Source: Vittaforma corneae ATCC 50505
Lineage: Eukaryota; Microsporidia; Nosematidae
NCBI RefSeq assembly: GCF_000231115.1
Contig: NW_006889857.1
Coordinates: forward strand, 1-42,679
Direction of reading: 5' to 3'
DNA: 42,679 nucleotides
Part shown: positions 18,467-27,861 of the stretch, piece by piece
Position numbering within the stretch: the first letter of the stretch is position 1
How the letters are laid out: every line of letters starts with the position of its first letter
Notes under the pieces: generated by a model
What the model saw: the letters and a program-made list of their open reading frames with translations, nothing else
Database searches by the model: none
What the model was told of the DNA's origin: nothing
Position numbers and translations under genes: made by a program

Positions 18467-18645
18467 ATACTCACTCATCAGTGTGAGCTTCAAAATGTTC
18501 ATTAAAGTAGTCCCATCTATTTTCGTTAACAGCAGGCGGTATTCTATGAATAGCCTGATTAAGTGCTTTTATGTTAGGCATTTATAAATGTGACGTCTAA
18601 TATCAACGTGCTTTTTATATTTTATGTGCCGGCCACTTCAAAGTT

Positions 18646-19668
18646 ATGTTTCTTGTACTTCTTTTGCCCATGAAATCAGCATTCCTCATTGTACTAAATT
18701 TTCTGGTTCTGGCAATTTCTTGCCTCATCGTCTGTGGAAGATCGTCCTTCTTTGCACTCTTCAAGACCATTGCATCTAATAGACTACTCCATCTTCTGCA
18801 TTCATCTTTTATCGCCAGTATTATACTTTCACTCAGCTCCTACTCTACAAACAAAATACTAGGACATCTGACCCCATCGGAGTTTACCATGTACAACGAG
18901 AAGGTATACAACGTGATGGGTGATTTGGTGATGCTTATAAGCATGTTTTCTCATGAAGTGTCGGTTAAATCAATCATAGTCTTCAGCATTCTTTACTCCT
19001 TTAAGTCATTTACCTGGACTTTGGACATAAAATCCCAGAAGAATCCCAGCTATAGGATTGTATATGCAAGCGCAGCAGTTCAGACACTTACATCTGCCAT
19101 TATTATGCACTATTTATCTTCAAGCACTGCAATATCCATGCTTATGATCCTGGAGTATTCCCTGATTCTTCTTAGCCTATTGAAGAACCAGTTAATAATG
19201 CTTTTAGATATTAACAATATAGAAAACAACCGAACACTATTTGTCTCTATCATTAAGATAGTCTTTCTTGCTCTGAAAAGTCTGGCCTTCTTGATGTTTA
19301 TCCTAAGATTCTCCGTACGCAATAGGTTCCCCTACGGAATTATGAAATCTTTGATTTCCACCCTTCTGAAACTCTATAAAAAGTCAGTACTATTCAAAAA
19401 GTATATCAAACTACTTATTGATCTCGAGTCTATCAGTGAGGTTGACGTAAAAGGCACATGTGCAATATGTACCGACGATATCATTAAGGGAAAGAAGCTC
19501 CAGTGCTCGCATGTATTTCATTCATCATGCCTTAAGATGTGGTGTGAAAGAGAAGTGTCATGCCCTATTTGCAGGGCTGACCTAGTCTTCAAAAGAGAGA
19601 TAATACATGAAACTGAGGACGAGATAATATCAGGAGTGCCAATAGAGATTGAAGAAGCAACTGATTAA
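18646..19668 (+). CDS. HRD1: Hrd1/synoviolin-like ER membrane RING ubiquitin ligase
   Basis: 340 residues. The N-terminal two thirds (about residues 1-230) hold about six hydrophobic spans. A cytosolic RING-H2 finger follows: C272-x2-C, then C-S-H, H-x2-C and a final CPIC (C3H2C3 pattern). After it only an acidic tail of about 30 residues remains, without the Pro-rich region of yeast Hrd1 (551 residues). Hrd1 ubiquitinates misfolded ER proteins for degradation by the proteasome. The combination of a multi-span N-terminus and an immediately following RING-H2 supports Hrd1 over other RING proteins; a relative such as gp78 is the alternative. Confidence 0.8.
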   Translation: MFLVLLLPMKSAFLIVLNFLVLAISCLIVCGRSSFFALFKTIASNRLLHLLHSSFIASIILSLSSYSTNKILGHLTPSEFTMYNEKVYNVMGDLVMLISMFSHEVSVKSIIVFSILYSFKSFTWTLDIKSQKNPSYRIVYASAAVQTLTSAIIMHYLSSSTAISMLMILEYSLILLSLLKNQLIMLLDINNIENNRTLFVSIIKIVFLALKSLAFLMFILRFSVRNRFPYGIMKSLISTLLKLYKKSVLFKKYIKLLIDLESISEVDVKGTCAICTDDIIKGKKLQCSHVFHSSCLKMWCEREVSCPICRADLVFKREIIHETEDEIISGVPIEIEEATD

Positions 19669-19828
19669 AGATAGCTTTATAGAGTATTAAATTGTATACT
19701 TATTTAAACAAGGCCCTATTTTAGCCCAAGTATTACTTTTTGTAGCTAGCTGCTATTTCATATCGCTATTGCGTGTAGTAGGCAAGTATGCTAATTAAAA
19801 AATCAAATGTATCACTTAATTCTTTTAT

Positions 19829-20347
19829 TTAAACTAGAATCTTACCCTTCTTAAGCTTCGACTGGTAGAAATCGAGCTCTTCACCTTGAAGAATATATCC
19901 ATTAGCACTTCCCTCCTGTCCTGGCCTGGTGGTAATAATAGCAAGGAAAAATCCTTTGCTTGCCATTGCTGTTAGTACTTTATCTTTCTCGGAAAGGTCG
20001 GTCTTCTTTAGTTCCTCTAGGAATGGCTCAGAGCTAATCTTTACTACAGCACTCTTCGTAAGAGTATTGGTCCTCATCAACTCGTTGCAGCTGGGATGGT
20101 ATACAACCTGCTCAATGGGAGAATCTGCAGAAAAGTTTGCACTTATAAGCTTGAAATTTCCGCTGTTGAGACGAAGAGCCCTCATCTTCAAGTTTCCTCC
20201 TCGCACTCGGACTTCTCTTATTCTTGTCTCTCCCACCCTAGTGTTGGACGGTTGCCTCCCCATTCTGTTTTTTCTCTTTTTGCAGAATCTACCAAGCTTC
20301 GCGCCAGACTTGGTTTTTTTATGGTTTCCACTGTTGTTTATTCCCAT
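19829..20347 (-). CDS. RPS8: Small-subunit ribosomal protein eS8
   Basis: 172 residues from ATG 20347. The open frame runs 34 codons further upstream through the promoter, but that part has no family match. The N-terminus GINNSGNHKKTKSGAK and KKRKNRMGRQPSNTRVG are typical eS8, as are VR-RGGN-K-RALRL and the late VVYHPSCNELMRT region. The yeast protein is 200 residues; the missing part is the Lys-rich middle insertion. The start lies right behind the doubled AAAATTTT and CCCT signal, which decides it. Confidence 0.93.
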   Translation of the reverse strand: MGINNSGNHKKTKSGAKLGRFCKKRKNRMGRQPSNTRVGETRIREVRVRGGNLKMRALRLNSGNFKLISANFSADSPIEQVVYHPSCNELMRTNTLTKSAVVKISSEPFLEELKKTDLSEKDKVLTAMASKGFFLAIITTRPGQEGSANGYILQGEELDFYQSKLKKGKILV

Positions 20348-20698
20348 TTGAGGGAAGCAAAAATTTTGTAAAAAAATTTTGCACGGCTCAAGAACAAGAA
20401 CAATATTTAAAAGAGTAATACATCTGACGAATTTATTCACACTCGCCATTTAAATGTACATTATGATTTTGATATCCTTGGAGCCCCTTTAGGACTTAAG
20501 GTTTTTTGATGCTATATACTGTGCCAGCATTCTTTCATTTTTCTTATTATCAGCTCCAGAAAAATCAATTGAAGAACAACGATACCTATAGGGTAGGCTG
20601 CAATTAGCATACCAGCTTGTTTCAGTACCACTCATTTTGTCTCGCCTTCCTTATATTAAAATGCTTTAGTTCCTATCCCAAGAAAAATTAAGGATAGA
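20348..20698. other. Divergent spacer between eS8 and the Ctf4-like gene
   Basis: A 351-bp region between two divergent starts. Apart from the eS8 promoter doublet at its left end I see nothing definite. The right gene is preceded by CTATCCCAAG about 15 bases before its ATG, a possible C-run signal. Confidence 0.5.
20351..20380 (-). promoter_or_regulatory. Doubled AAAATTTT element plus CCCT before eS8
   Basis: Read on the minus strand, AAAATTTT (about 20373-20380) and a second AAAATTTTT (about 20359-20367) are followed by GCTTCCCT and then, four bases on, the ATG at 20347. This matches the doublets before eL33 and uL6. Confidence 0.6.
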
Positions 20699-22525
20699 AT
20701 GAGCACATTGCTGAGTAATAGTAAATTCATTGTTTCGTTCAACGGAGGCTTCAAGATCTACAATGCCAACACTCTCAAGCTCTACAAAACTCTAAAAGAG
20801 CAATCCTGCAATCTATTTGAACTCTCTGGTTCTACAATTTTTTTCACCAATGACTATGGCTTGCTCACCTATAATATCGAGACTGAAAAGAGAACAGAGG
20901 CAATAAAGGCACATGGAAACACTAAAGTATCGTCCATATTTGTGAATGGGAGCTTTCTATATCTTGGATATGATAATGGAACACTAGAGGTTCATACATT
21001 CAACGAGCATCTATTCAAACTGCATAAAACCTATAGACATCCAGGTATTGTTAGTACAATAAAAAGTGATAATATCAAGATATATGTAACGGATCTGCGC
21101 AATAGAATAACGATGTATCCAGAAAATGCCTGTTTTGATTTTATACAGCCCAAAATATTTTTTGATAGATGTTTGTATGCCATATCTGAAAATAAAGTGT
21201 ATGTCAACACCAAGGATGCCTTTGGATTTCTCTTTGAGCTGAAGGATGATGTAGATGAAGTTGTTTTCAGCCCTCTGGGTGGAATAATGTTTACCAGGAA
21301 TATCAGAGGGGTAAGGTGTTATGACTGCATGGGGCAGGAGCTAGGAAGATTTTTTGCTAACGAGTTTACGGTAGTTTCAAGAGAGGGCAGATGCTATATT
21401 GTGGAAGAGCAGGACGGAGTCTTGAAGAGTATGGATACGTATTTAAGAGATATTGAGAAGGTAGAGATGCAGTTTACAAAGGTGAATATTAAAGAAAAGA
21501 CGGTAAGTGCTGAAGAGTATGAGCAGAAGTACAGCTACATTGATGATGGAAATAAGAGAAGCTTTCCAAAACATAGGTTAAGTATTGGTAAAGATAGCAC
21601 TAGTAAAAGTAGTGCAAACAGTAAAGAGAATGGTGTTGGTAAAAGGGATATTCAAGATAGTACTGGAGAAACCAGTGAAAATAAAAGTAATGTCAAGATT
21701 AGTAAAAGACAGGTGATGGTATCGTCTGAGGAGAGTGAAGTTTTTGCGAATAATCCCGCCACGCCTGCGTTTAACCCAAATACTGCAGTACTGAAAAGAA
21801 ACCCATCCTCTTATGAAAACCAGGAAGCCAGGCTCCACTTCTTTTCGTCCGAAGGGTACATGATTTCCCTTGAATCAGCTCTCTCAAGCCAGGTTTATAT
21901 TAAGTTTCACAACCACGAGACAGATTCAATAGAAATCAAGGATACTCTGAAATCCACGCTTGGATCATTTTGTGGCGAGAACTTTGTTCTCAGTGATGGA
22001 AATGTCATAAACTTCAATGATGTTTGGCAAAAGCCTATTCCTTGCTCCCTTCTTGGAATTGATCGCAACTTTATTTATGCGTTTGACTGTAATAATCTAA
22101 ATATTATTGACTTTAGGGGTAACGTAGTCAGGACTATTTACACGCCAGATTCCTACTCGTTCTGTGTTGAAAAAGGGAATGAACAGCAGATTGCCATTTT
22201 CTGTAAGACCTGCATTATGATGTATAAGGACAAGGAAGTCGAGTACATCCCTGCTTGCAATATCGACTTTGGATGCTTTGATGGGTCTACTCTTTATGTA
22301 AGGATAGGCAGAGAGATATTTGGATTACAAGGAAGAGTGCTAGTTAAAGTCTACGAGACAGATGAGAGGCCACTCACTGTATCAGAAAATACCTTAGTAA
22401 CACTTAGTGAAAACACGCTTCTTCCAAGACCAGCAGTCAGATACCACCCACTTAAGCATGAGAAGATTGAGGAGGTAGAGATAGATTCCCTAAGATTTGG
22501 CAAATACAAGCAATGCACAAATTAA
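20699..22525 (+). CDS. CTF4: Double beta-propeller protein, probably Ctf4/And-1-like replisome adaptor
   Basis: 608 residues. Residues about 1-260 form WD40-like beta-propeller repeats (SGSTIFFTNDYGLLTYNI; SFLYLGYDNGTLEVH). A Ser/Lys-rich linker (about 290-360) follows, then a second beta-rich propeller (about 378-590) starting near LHFFSSEGYMISL and continuing with FVLSDGNVINF. An N-terminal WD propeller plus a linker plus a SepB-type propeller is the layout of Ctf4/Mcl1/And-1, which connects the CMG helicase to polymerase alpha. The usual C-terminal helical bundle after the second propeller seems absent or very short. Other double-propeller scaffolds cannot be excluded. Confidence 0.5.
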   Translation: MSTLLSNSKFIVSFNGGFKIYNANTLKLYKTLKEQSCNLFELSGSTIFFTNDYGLLTYNIETEKRTEAIKAHGNTKVSSIFVNGSFLYLGYDNGTLEVHTFNEHLFKLHKTYRHPGIVSTIKSDNIKIYVTDLRNRITMYPENACFDFIQPKIFFDRCLYAISENKVYVNTKDAFGFLFELKDDVDEVVFSPLGGIMFTRNIRGVRCYDCMGQELGRFFANEFTVVSREGRCYIVEEQDGVLKSMDTYLRDIEKVEMQFTKVNIKEKTVSAEEYEQKYSYIDDGNKRSFPKHRLSIGKDSTSKSSANSKENGVGKRDIQDSTGETSENKSNVKISKRQVMVSSEESEVFANNPATPAFNPNTAVLKRNPSSYENQEARLHFFSSEGYMISLESALSSQVYIKFHNHETDSIEIKDTLKSTLGSFCGENFVLSDGNVINFNDVWQKPIPCSLLGIDRNFIYAFDCNNLNIIDFRGNVVRTIYTPDSYSFCVEKGNEQQIAIFCKTCIMMYKDKEVEYIPACNIDFGCFDGSTLYVRIGREIFGLQGRVLVKVYETDERPLTVSENTLVTLSENTLLPRPAVRYHPLKHEKIEEVEIDSLRFGKYKQCTN

Positions 22526-22794
22526 AATAATAGTTTATTGATAGTGAGAAGGCAATTCTTCTGCAGTTGGGATACAAAGTAAATTAATAGTTACATTTAT
22601 AGTGTAGTACCTTCTGGCTTTATGCTGAATAAAGACCTTTGTTGAAAATCAGGTATGCTTGGCCAGTTTATTTATTCATTTAGATAGCAATTCCACCTTG
22701 TAGTGGGCCTCGGCAAAGCTCGTTCTTGTTCACAAATATTGCCTCTTTAAAACCTGAAATCATCAGAAATGGCTTCAATTTAAGCTTATTTTCC

Positions 22795-24048
22795 TTAAAT
22801 AAATATTAATACAATATTATAAATTATATAAGCAAAAGTTCCCAGTGAAAATATAGACAAATATGCCACCTCCTTTTTTGTCATGTTTGATGTCAAATCT
22901 TCAATGATCTTGTTCAAACGGCTGTGTTCCAGCAAATCAGACAGAAATTCTTTATTGACCCTGTTTAGTGCTAGCATCTGTTCTTCCAAAAACATGGCCT
23001 CTTCCAATTTGTTTGAATCAGTGGATGTAAGCTCAATACTCTTATCTGGAACTTGCTCGGCATATTCCTCCATCTTCTTTTCAATTTCCAAAAGATTGCT
23101 CTGCATTATATTTTTCTCTTCATTCTTTTTTTCAATCCTTGACTGCAATTCAAGCAGTGCCAGCCTGGGATGTTCCAAAGGTGATAGTCCCTCCATATTT
23201 GCTCCAAGAGCTTTAAGCTCTTCCTTGATCTTATCCAATCTTTCTTTTAGATTCTCCAAAAAGCCGTCCCCAAGGTCCTGTAATCCTTTCAAAAATACAT
23301 CATAGTTCGTTATCTTTTCTTTCATACACTCTTTCTCTTTCACGAGATGGTCTTTCTTGCTAGCTTTTTTCTCATAGTCTTTTTTAAGGTCATCTAGACT
23401 TTTTATGAGCTTTTCTAACTCAGATTGGATTCGTATACTATTTTTGTCATACTCATTTGTATATTTTGCATATGCAGAGAATGGCTCCATCTTTAGTATT
23501 GTTAGGAATTCTTCATCGGTCTCCGAAAACATTGTAATGGCCTTGCTAATTTCCTGCTGTTTCTTAAGCTCCTCATCTAGTTCTTTTTCTTTTTTCAGGT
23601 ACCCATCCTTCTCATCTGTGACCGCTTGAAGATCAGTATTAGGTAAAACATTAATTTGAGTCCGCAGAACAGTTTGGGTACTCTGCAGATCCCGCTTCTG
23701 TTGCTGTAACACAGGTATTGATGCATCTACGTTGTTATCATTGAACTCTCTCACATCTTTCTCTAGCGCTATGACGTTATCCCTGAGTGGGTCTGCCGCT
23801 TGTTTAAAATTTCCATTGGCTTGTCTAGACAGATTCAGCTGATTGGTTGTTTGTGCAAGTGCTCTGTTTGCCACGGTTTCTTCATTTCGGATTTCTAGCA
23901 CCAGACGTTGTAAGACATTTCTATTGTTACTTTGGAAGTTACGTGCTACTTCGTTTGCATCCAGCGACAATACGATATCGAGCAGCAGGATAAGAAAAGA
24001 TGCGACTGATGAGCACATCTTTGTTCTATACACATATTCTATTTCCAT
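22795..24048 (-). CDS. Secreted coiled-coil protein with C-terminal membrane span (pair member A)
   Basis: 417 residues from ATG 24048. A hydrophobic segment (about residues 12-29, SSVASFLILLLDIVLSLDA) acts as a signal peptide or anchor. Almost all of residues 45-385 is predicted coiled coil, rich in Glu, Lys, Leu and Gln with heptad spacing. The last 25 residues form a hydrophobic span (LSIFSLGTFAYIIYNIVLIF). The gene shares its promoter with a divergent gene of the same design (pair member B). No family is recognised. A structural role at the surface, spore wall or polar tube is only a guess. The longer frame upstream runs through the promoter of the other gene and is rejected. Confidence 0.75.
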   Translation of the reverse strand: MEIEYVYRTKMCSSVASFLILLLDIVLSLDANEVARNFQSNNRNVLQRLVLEIRNEETVANRALAQTTNQLNLSRQANGNFKQAADPLRDNVIALEKDVREFNDNNVDASIPVLQQQKRDLQSTQTVLRTQINVLPNTDLQAVTDEKDGYLKKEKELDEELKKQQEISKAITMFSETDEEFLTILKMEPFSAYAKYTNEYDKNSIRIQSELEKLIKSLDDLKKDYEKKASKKDHLVKEKECMKEKITNYDVFLKGLQDLGDGFLENLKERLDKIKEELKALGANMEGLSPLEHPRLALLELQSRIEKKNEEKNIMQSNLLEIEKKMEEYAEQVPDKSIELTSTDSNKLEEAMFLEEQMLALNRVNKEFLSDLLEHSRLNKIIEDLTSNMTKKEVAYLSIFSLGTFAYIIYNIVLIFI

Positions 24049-24065
24049 TCTCCTTGGTTCTGAGA

Positions 24066-24094
24066 GGGATTGAAAAAATTTGCAAATGCCACCC
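24066..24094. promoter_or_regulatory. Compact bidirectional promoter with one shared AAAAAATTT element
   Basis: AAAAAATTT at 24073-24081 lies between divergent starts at 24048 (minus) and 24098 (plus), leaving only 49 bp between them. On the plus strand it is followed by CCACCCACT and then the ATG; on the minus strand it is read as AAATTTTTT followed by CCCTCTC. A single near-palindromic element thus seems to serve both genes. Confidence 0.55.
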
Positions 24095-24097
24095 ACT

Positions 24098-25294
24098 ATG
24101 CATTGCAAAGCAAAAGCGAAACACATTATAAGATTTGGGATTGCGATTTTCTCTCTTGCAAGTACCACTACAATCAATAGCACAGAAATAGACCAGCTAA
24201 CTCCTCAGTTGACAAGGATCATGCCACCAGTGGATCCAAACAATGATCTTCGTGGTAACATACTCCGTGCATTAACACCGTTGAGGAATCAACTGAGGCT
24301 CTATGAAGATGAAAGCCAGCGACTCAGAACTGTTGATACTGAGAACAACCAGTTAACTGAAGAAATAAGGCAACTAAATGCCAGACTGACTGCAGCCAAC
24401 CAAGCCATTGCAGCCAATAATATTCATGGAAAGTTGAATGATTATAGGGCGTTAAAAAGAGACATTTCAAATCTTCAAAGGGAAAACGACGCCTTGAATA
24501 CTCAACTAAATGCTTTAAAACTTGATAAGGCAGGAAAGGTAGAGCAATTACGCAAAGACAAAGATGAAGTATACCAGAGAGTAACCAAGCTTGAATCTGA
24601 GATTAATGCAATCAAAGGAGAGCAGAGGGTGCTGTCTGATAAATTCTCATCCTTTGAGGTCGAGACTACTGAAATTGAAGGAAGAGTGCATGTTAAAGGA
24701 GATTTTATAGACAAGATGATGGAATATGAAGATTTAAAAAACGAGGTTATCTTTACATTTGCAGAGCTAAGACAGAAGGAGGACGAGCTGAATAGAACTG
24801 AAGCAAGCATTAAGGAGCTGGATATTGAGAGTGAAAGGTCCAATGCAAGACTGTCAAAGCTATCAAAAGAATGCGAAAAGCATGAATACGAGAAGCAGAG
24901 ATACGATATGCTTAGTTCCGAGCTGAGGGAATATGAAGGCATCAAGCAATTATACGAAGAGCTGTTGAAGGTGGAAAATGAAATAAGAGCAATAGAAAGT
25001 GAAATAAAAGAACGAAGAAAAGAGCTTGAAAGAGCCAAAATGGATGTGGGAAGCGAAAACATTGAAGTTGAAAAAAACGAGGATTCCGAACATTCATTCC
25101 CCAATGCCTTGTATAAAGCCTCCAGAAGGATTAAGGAAGTTTTGAGTTCCAAGCAAGATTTGGCTTTAAAGAAACTGAAGATTATTGACTTGGAAGGATT
25201 GCAGAGTTTTTACAGGAATGCAGTTGCGAGTGTTTTTGCAATATTTTCATGGGTGAATGTGACGTTGACAGGATTGAGGGCGATGCTGTTGTAG
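24098..25294 (+). CDS. Secreted coiled-coil protein with C-terminal hydrophobic segment (pair member B)
   Basis: 398 residues from ATG 24098; an ATG at 24086 would add four residues, but the CCC signal lies between the two. The N-terminus is basic then hydrophobic (about residues 8-24), fitting a signal peptide. Residues about 55-345 are coiled coil with Leu/Ile heptads, divided by short Asn/Ala-rich segments (ANQAIAANN near residue 106). The C-terminus (about 370-398) is hydrophobic with aromatic residues (SVFAIFSWVNVTL) and could be a membrane anchor. The layout mirrors pair member A, suggesting that the two act together; I see no strong sequence identity between them. Confidence 0.75.
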   Translation: MHCKAKAKHIIRFGIAIFSLASTTTINSTEIDQLTPQLTRIMPPVDPNNDLRGNILRALTPLRNQLRLYEDESQRLRTVDTENNQLTEEIRQLNARLTAANQAIAANNIHGKLNDYRALKRDISNLQRENDALNTQLNALKLDKAGKVEQLRKDKDEVYQRVTKLESEINAIKGEQRVLSDKFSSFEVETTEIEGRVHVKGDFIDKMMEYEDLKNEVIFTFAELRQKEDELNRTEASIKELDIESERSNARLSKLSKECEKHEYEKQRYDMLSSELREYEGIKQLYEELLKVENEIRAIESEIKERRKELERAKMDVGSENIEVEKNEDSEHSFPNALYKASRRIKEVLSSKQDLALKKLKIIDLEGLQSFYRNAVASVFAIFSWVNVTLTGLRAMLL

Positions 25295-25416
25295 ATTAAA
25301 TTTATGTTTAATATTTGGCTGTTAATCAAACTTTCTGCTATGCTTGTGAAGTCTGACAGCACATAAACTCGGCCATCCAGCATAAAGCATAAGTTCTATT
25401 TAAGACCAAAACAGCC

Positions 25417-25488
25417 GGCCGTTACCGGGGATCGAACCCGGGACCTCTCGCACCCTAAGCGAAAATCCTACCACTGGACTATAACGGC
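25417..25488 (-). tRNA. tRNA-Pro (anticodon AGG)
   Basis: A 72-nt cloverleaf on the minus strand. The acceptor stem GCCGTTA/TAACGGC is perfect. The D arm starts TAGTCCAGTGG. The anticodon stem TTCGC/GCGAG holds the loop TTAGGGT (AGG). The T arm CCGGG/CCCGG contains GTTCGATC. The discriminator is C, as usual in eukaryotic tRNA-Pro. No intron and no encoded CCA. Confidence 0.95.
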
Positions 25489-25567
25489 TTACTTGGCCTT
25501 TTATTTAAGTATCTGTTCTCCTTTATTGATGTGAATTTTTCTCCTCCCTGGAAATAGCAGTGCACAG

Positions 25568-25924
25568 ATGAAAAGAGCAAATAAGACAAATGTAAAGAAC
25601 GTAAGTCTGAATCTAAACAGTCTTAGTCTTGCCAACTCTCTTCCTCCATCTTTCTACCAAAAAGAAGCTAGGGTGGTTTTAAAGAGATACAACACAAATG
25701 ATCGGAACTTCAAGTTTTTCTTTCTGGAATTCCTTGAACTTTCAAGAGATTCCGTTGATATTGAAACATTGAGAGAAGCAGTAAGCAAGTTACAGCGACA
25801 CGTATGCATGAGAATAAATGCCGAAAGAGATACGGAAAGAATAGTAATTCCAATTAGAAACAAAATCAAGATACAGAAAAGAAGACAGTTAGACCAAGAA
25901 GACCTGGAAATAGAATACGAATAG
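25568..25924 (+). CDS. Small basic protein, function unknown
   Basis: 118 residues, Lys/Arg/Asn-rich, without signal peptide or membrane span. A hydrophobic helix (FKFFFLEFLELSRDS, about residues 48-62) is followed by a second amphipathic helix and a strongly charged C-terminus (KIQKRRQ then acidic residues). It may be a nuclear or nucleic-acid-associated protein, but nothing specific is recognisable. It starts 79 bp beyond the tRNA-Pro gene. Confidence 0.5.
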   Translation: MKRANKTNVKNVSLNLNSLSLANSLPPSFYQKEARVVLKRYNTNDRNFKFFFLEFLELSRDSVDIETLREAVSKLQRHVCMRINAERDTERIVIPIRNKIKIQKRRQLDQEDLEIEYE

Positions 25925-26085
25925 GTTGTACGATTAAACAAGTATTTTTAGTGTATTTTGGTTTACGTTTAGGATTTCTTCAATGCAGTGGTCGACTTCT
26001 CCTTGTGCTTGTATAGGCGGCTGCCACTTTGAGACAGTATTTTTATTAATACCATAACGGTCATTTTTGATAAACGCTACCTGAA

Positions 26086-27180
26086 TCAAACTTTATCTTC
26101 CACGCTTTCTATACCCGGCATATGCTTTCCTCCTAAAAAACTTAGCATGGCTCCGCCACCTGTTGAAATATGATAGAGCTCCGAACCTGCAGAAGCATTG
26201 CATCTGAATATTGCACTTGTTGTCTCTCCTCCCCCTGCAACAACTCTGGCTTTACCTTTAATTAACTTCTCTACAAGTAGATGGGTGGATCTAGCTTTTG
26301 GATCCTCGAACTTTCCCAGGGGCCCATTCCAGAGAATAAACCTACTCTTGCCTACCAATCTCTCTAGGTTTTCTACCGACTTACTTCCGATATCAATTAC
26401 TGTATCTGTTTTTAGTATTGCTCCTATTTCTTTATTTTCATATCCCTGTTCTTTGTTTATAACAATAAAATCGACAGGAAGAATGATATTATTTACCTTG
26501 TTGTTGATTGAAATGTCTACAATCTCTTCTACAAGTGTATTGCTACCTACCTCATAGCCCTTACTCTTGTAGATACTCGTAGCTATTGCCCCTCCCAGAA
26601 ATACCGTCGTATTGAACTGCTGTACTAGCTTTATTTTATCCGACACTTTAGCACCTCCCATTATGAGAAAGTCACAGCCCAATGCTAGACTTAGCGCCTC
26701 AATCTCCTTCATCATCAGAAACCCTGCATATGCCCTGAAGGGAGCTTCTCTATGAGCGCATCCAAATGCATCATTGATAATTATATCAAAGTTGGTGTAG
26801 AAGTCCTCTAATTCCGCCTTAGAATAGTATCTAGAATTGTCGCCAAAAAGGATACTTCCTTCCTTGCTTGATTTAATACCATTCGATGGCGAATATTCCG
26901 AGACTAGCACATACCTAATGATTTTATTACTTTTACTGATTTTTTCTTTCAAGTAGTTGTACAAAGGACGTGTTGAGTGACTCTTTCTATCTTTGGGTCT
27001 TCCTAGATGTGTCAAAATAAACAAAACCACAGGTTCTTTGTCCAGCACGTATTGGATTGTCGGAAGCGTTTGGTCAACCTTGAATACACTGCCATTTAGC
27101 TCTTTTGTGTTGTAGTCTACTATCAACAGCACCTTTCTGTTCTTTATTTCAGCCTTTTCTAATCTTCTCACACCAATCAT
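26086..27180 (-). CDS. PGK1: Phosphoglycerate kinase
   Basis: Glycolytic enzyme making 3-phosphoglycerate and ATP from 1,3-bisphosphoglycerate. 364 residues from the first ATG (27180); a TTG six codons upstream is not needed. Family motifs seen: a VDYN start-strand motif (VDFN in most), THLGRP near residue 60, GDNSR-Y then a lid region, GGAKVSDKI in the middle, LWNGPLGKFE, and the nucleotide-site STGGGAMLSFLGG followed by Pro-Gly near the end. It is about 50 residues shorter than the usual 415, consistent with microsporidian compaction. The gene converges on the small gene ending at 25924. Confidence 0.95.
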   Translation of the reverse strand: MIGVRRLEKAEIKNRKVLLIVDYNTKELNGSVFKVDQTLPTIQYVLDKEPVVLFILTHLGRPKDRKSHSTRPLYNYLKEKISKSNKIIRYVLVSEYSPSNGIKSSKEGSILFGDNSRYYSKAELEDFYTNFDIIINDAFGCAHREAPFRAYAGFLMMKEIEALSLALGCDFLIMGGAKVSDKIKLVQQFNTTVFLGGAIATSIYKSKGYEVGSNTLVEEIVDISINNKVNNIILPVDFIVINKEQGYENKEIGAILKTDTVIDIGSKSVENLERLVGKSRFILWNGPLGKFEDPKARSTHLLVEKLIKGKARVVAGGGETTSAIFRCNASAGSELYHISTGGGAMLSFLGGKHMPGIESVEDKV

Positions 27181-27411
27181 TTGCCCTTTTAAAATCAAGA
27201 AATAATAAAGACCTAAAGCTCGAAAAAGATTTACTGATGAAATCTATTCCAGTACATGGTAGTACTAATTATAAAACCCATATATATTTTGGATCGTATG
27301 CCTCAAGTTTCAATTAGGCTGGACAAGGTTAACTACCAACACGCATAAACGATTGTCATTAATGTGTGATTTGGATTTGTGCATTAGAAATGGTCTGAAG
27401 TGTTATTTCAG

Positions 27412-27714
27412 ATGAACACTGACGGAATTTTGCCAAGTTTGATTTCTATCCTCCCTTCCCATAGTCTACGCATGAATAAAGCACTAACAAATTTATGCGC
27501 ACTGAAACAGGCCATTTTAAAGCACAGAGATTTTACAAAGGAGCTAGAAGCGTGCTATTCTGATCTTTTAAATTCCTTTGATACAGTGAATGCTACTATT
27601 TTTATTAATCTTCTCGAAATGTTGCCTTCGGAAAACAAAAGAGTTGAAGAAGTCCTAAAGGTCCTTGATTTTATAAGATTTCCAGTTAAAAAGAGCGTGC
27701 ATATCAAAGCGTAA
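27412..27714 (+). CDS. Small helical protein, function unknown
   Basis: 100 residues from the first ATG. It appears mainly helical, with a pattern of Leu/Ile and charged residues (LCALKQAILKHRDFTKELE), no signal peptide and no membrane span. It lies between divergent PGK and convergent LCB1. No family recognised. Confidence 0.45.
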   Translation: MNTDGILPSLISILPSHSLRMNKALTNLCALKQAILKHRDFTKELEACYSDLLNSFDTVNATIFINLLEMLPSENKRVEEVLKVLDFIRFPVKKSVHIKA

Positions 27715-27861
27715 ATGTAACTTCGGCCATTTGGCTGGTGTTGCGTGTTGATGGGTATTCTCAAGCTTAAATTTATAGTGCCAACTGTGGATATAGCACA
27801 GTCAGTGGTGTCTAAATTATCTTGCGCTCTTTCAAATTTCAAACAAATTAAGGTATTTTGG

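Noticed and set aside
20096..20371. Plus-strand frames opposite eS8
   Set aside because: eS8 identity on the minus strand is certain and these frames have no features.
24502..25152. A 216-codon Ser/Leu-rich minus-strand frame
   Set aside because: Complement of the coiled-coil gene; Ser/Leu content follows from antisense reading of Glu/Lys codons.
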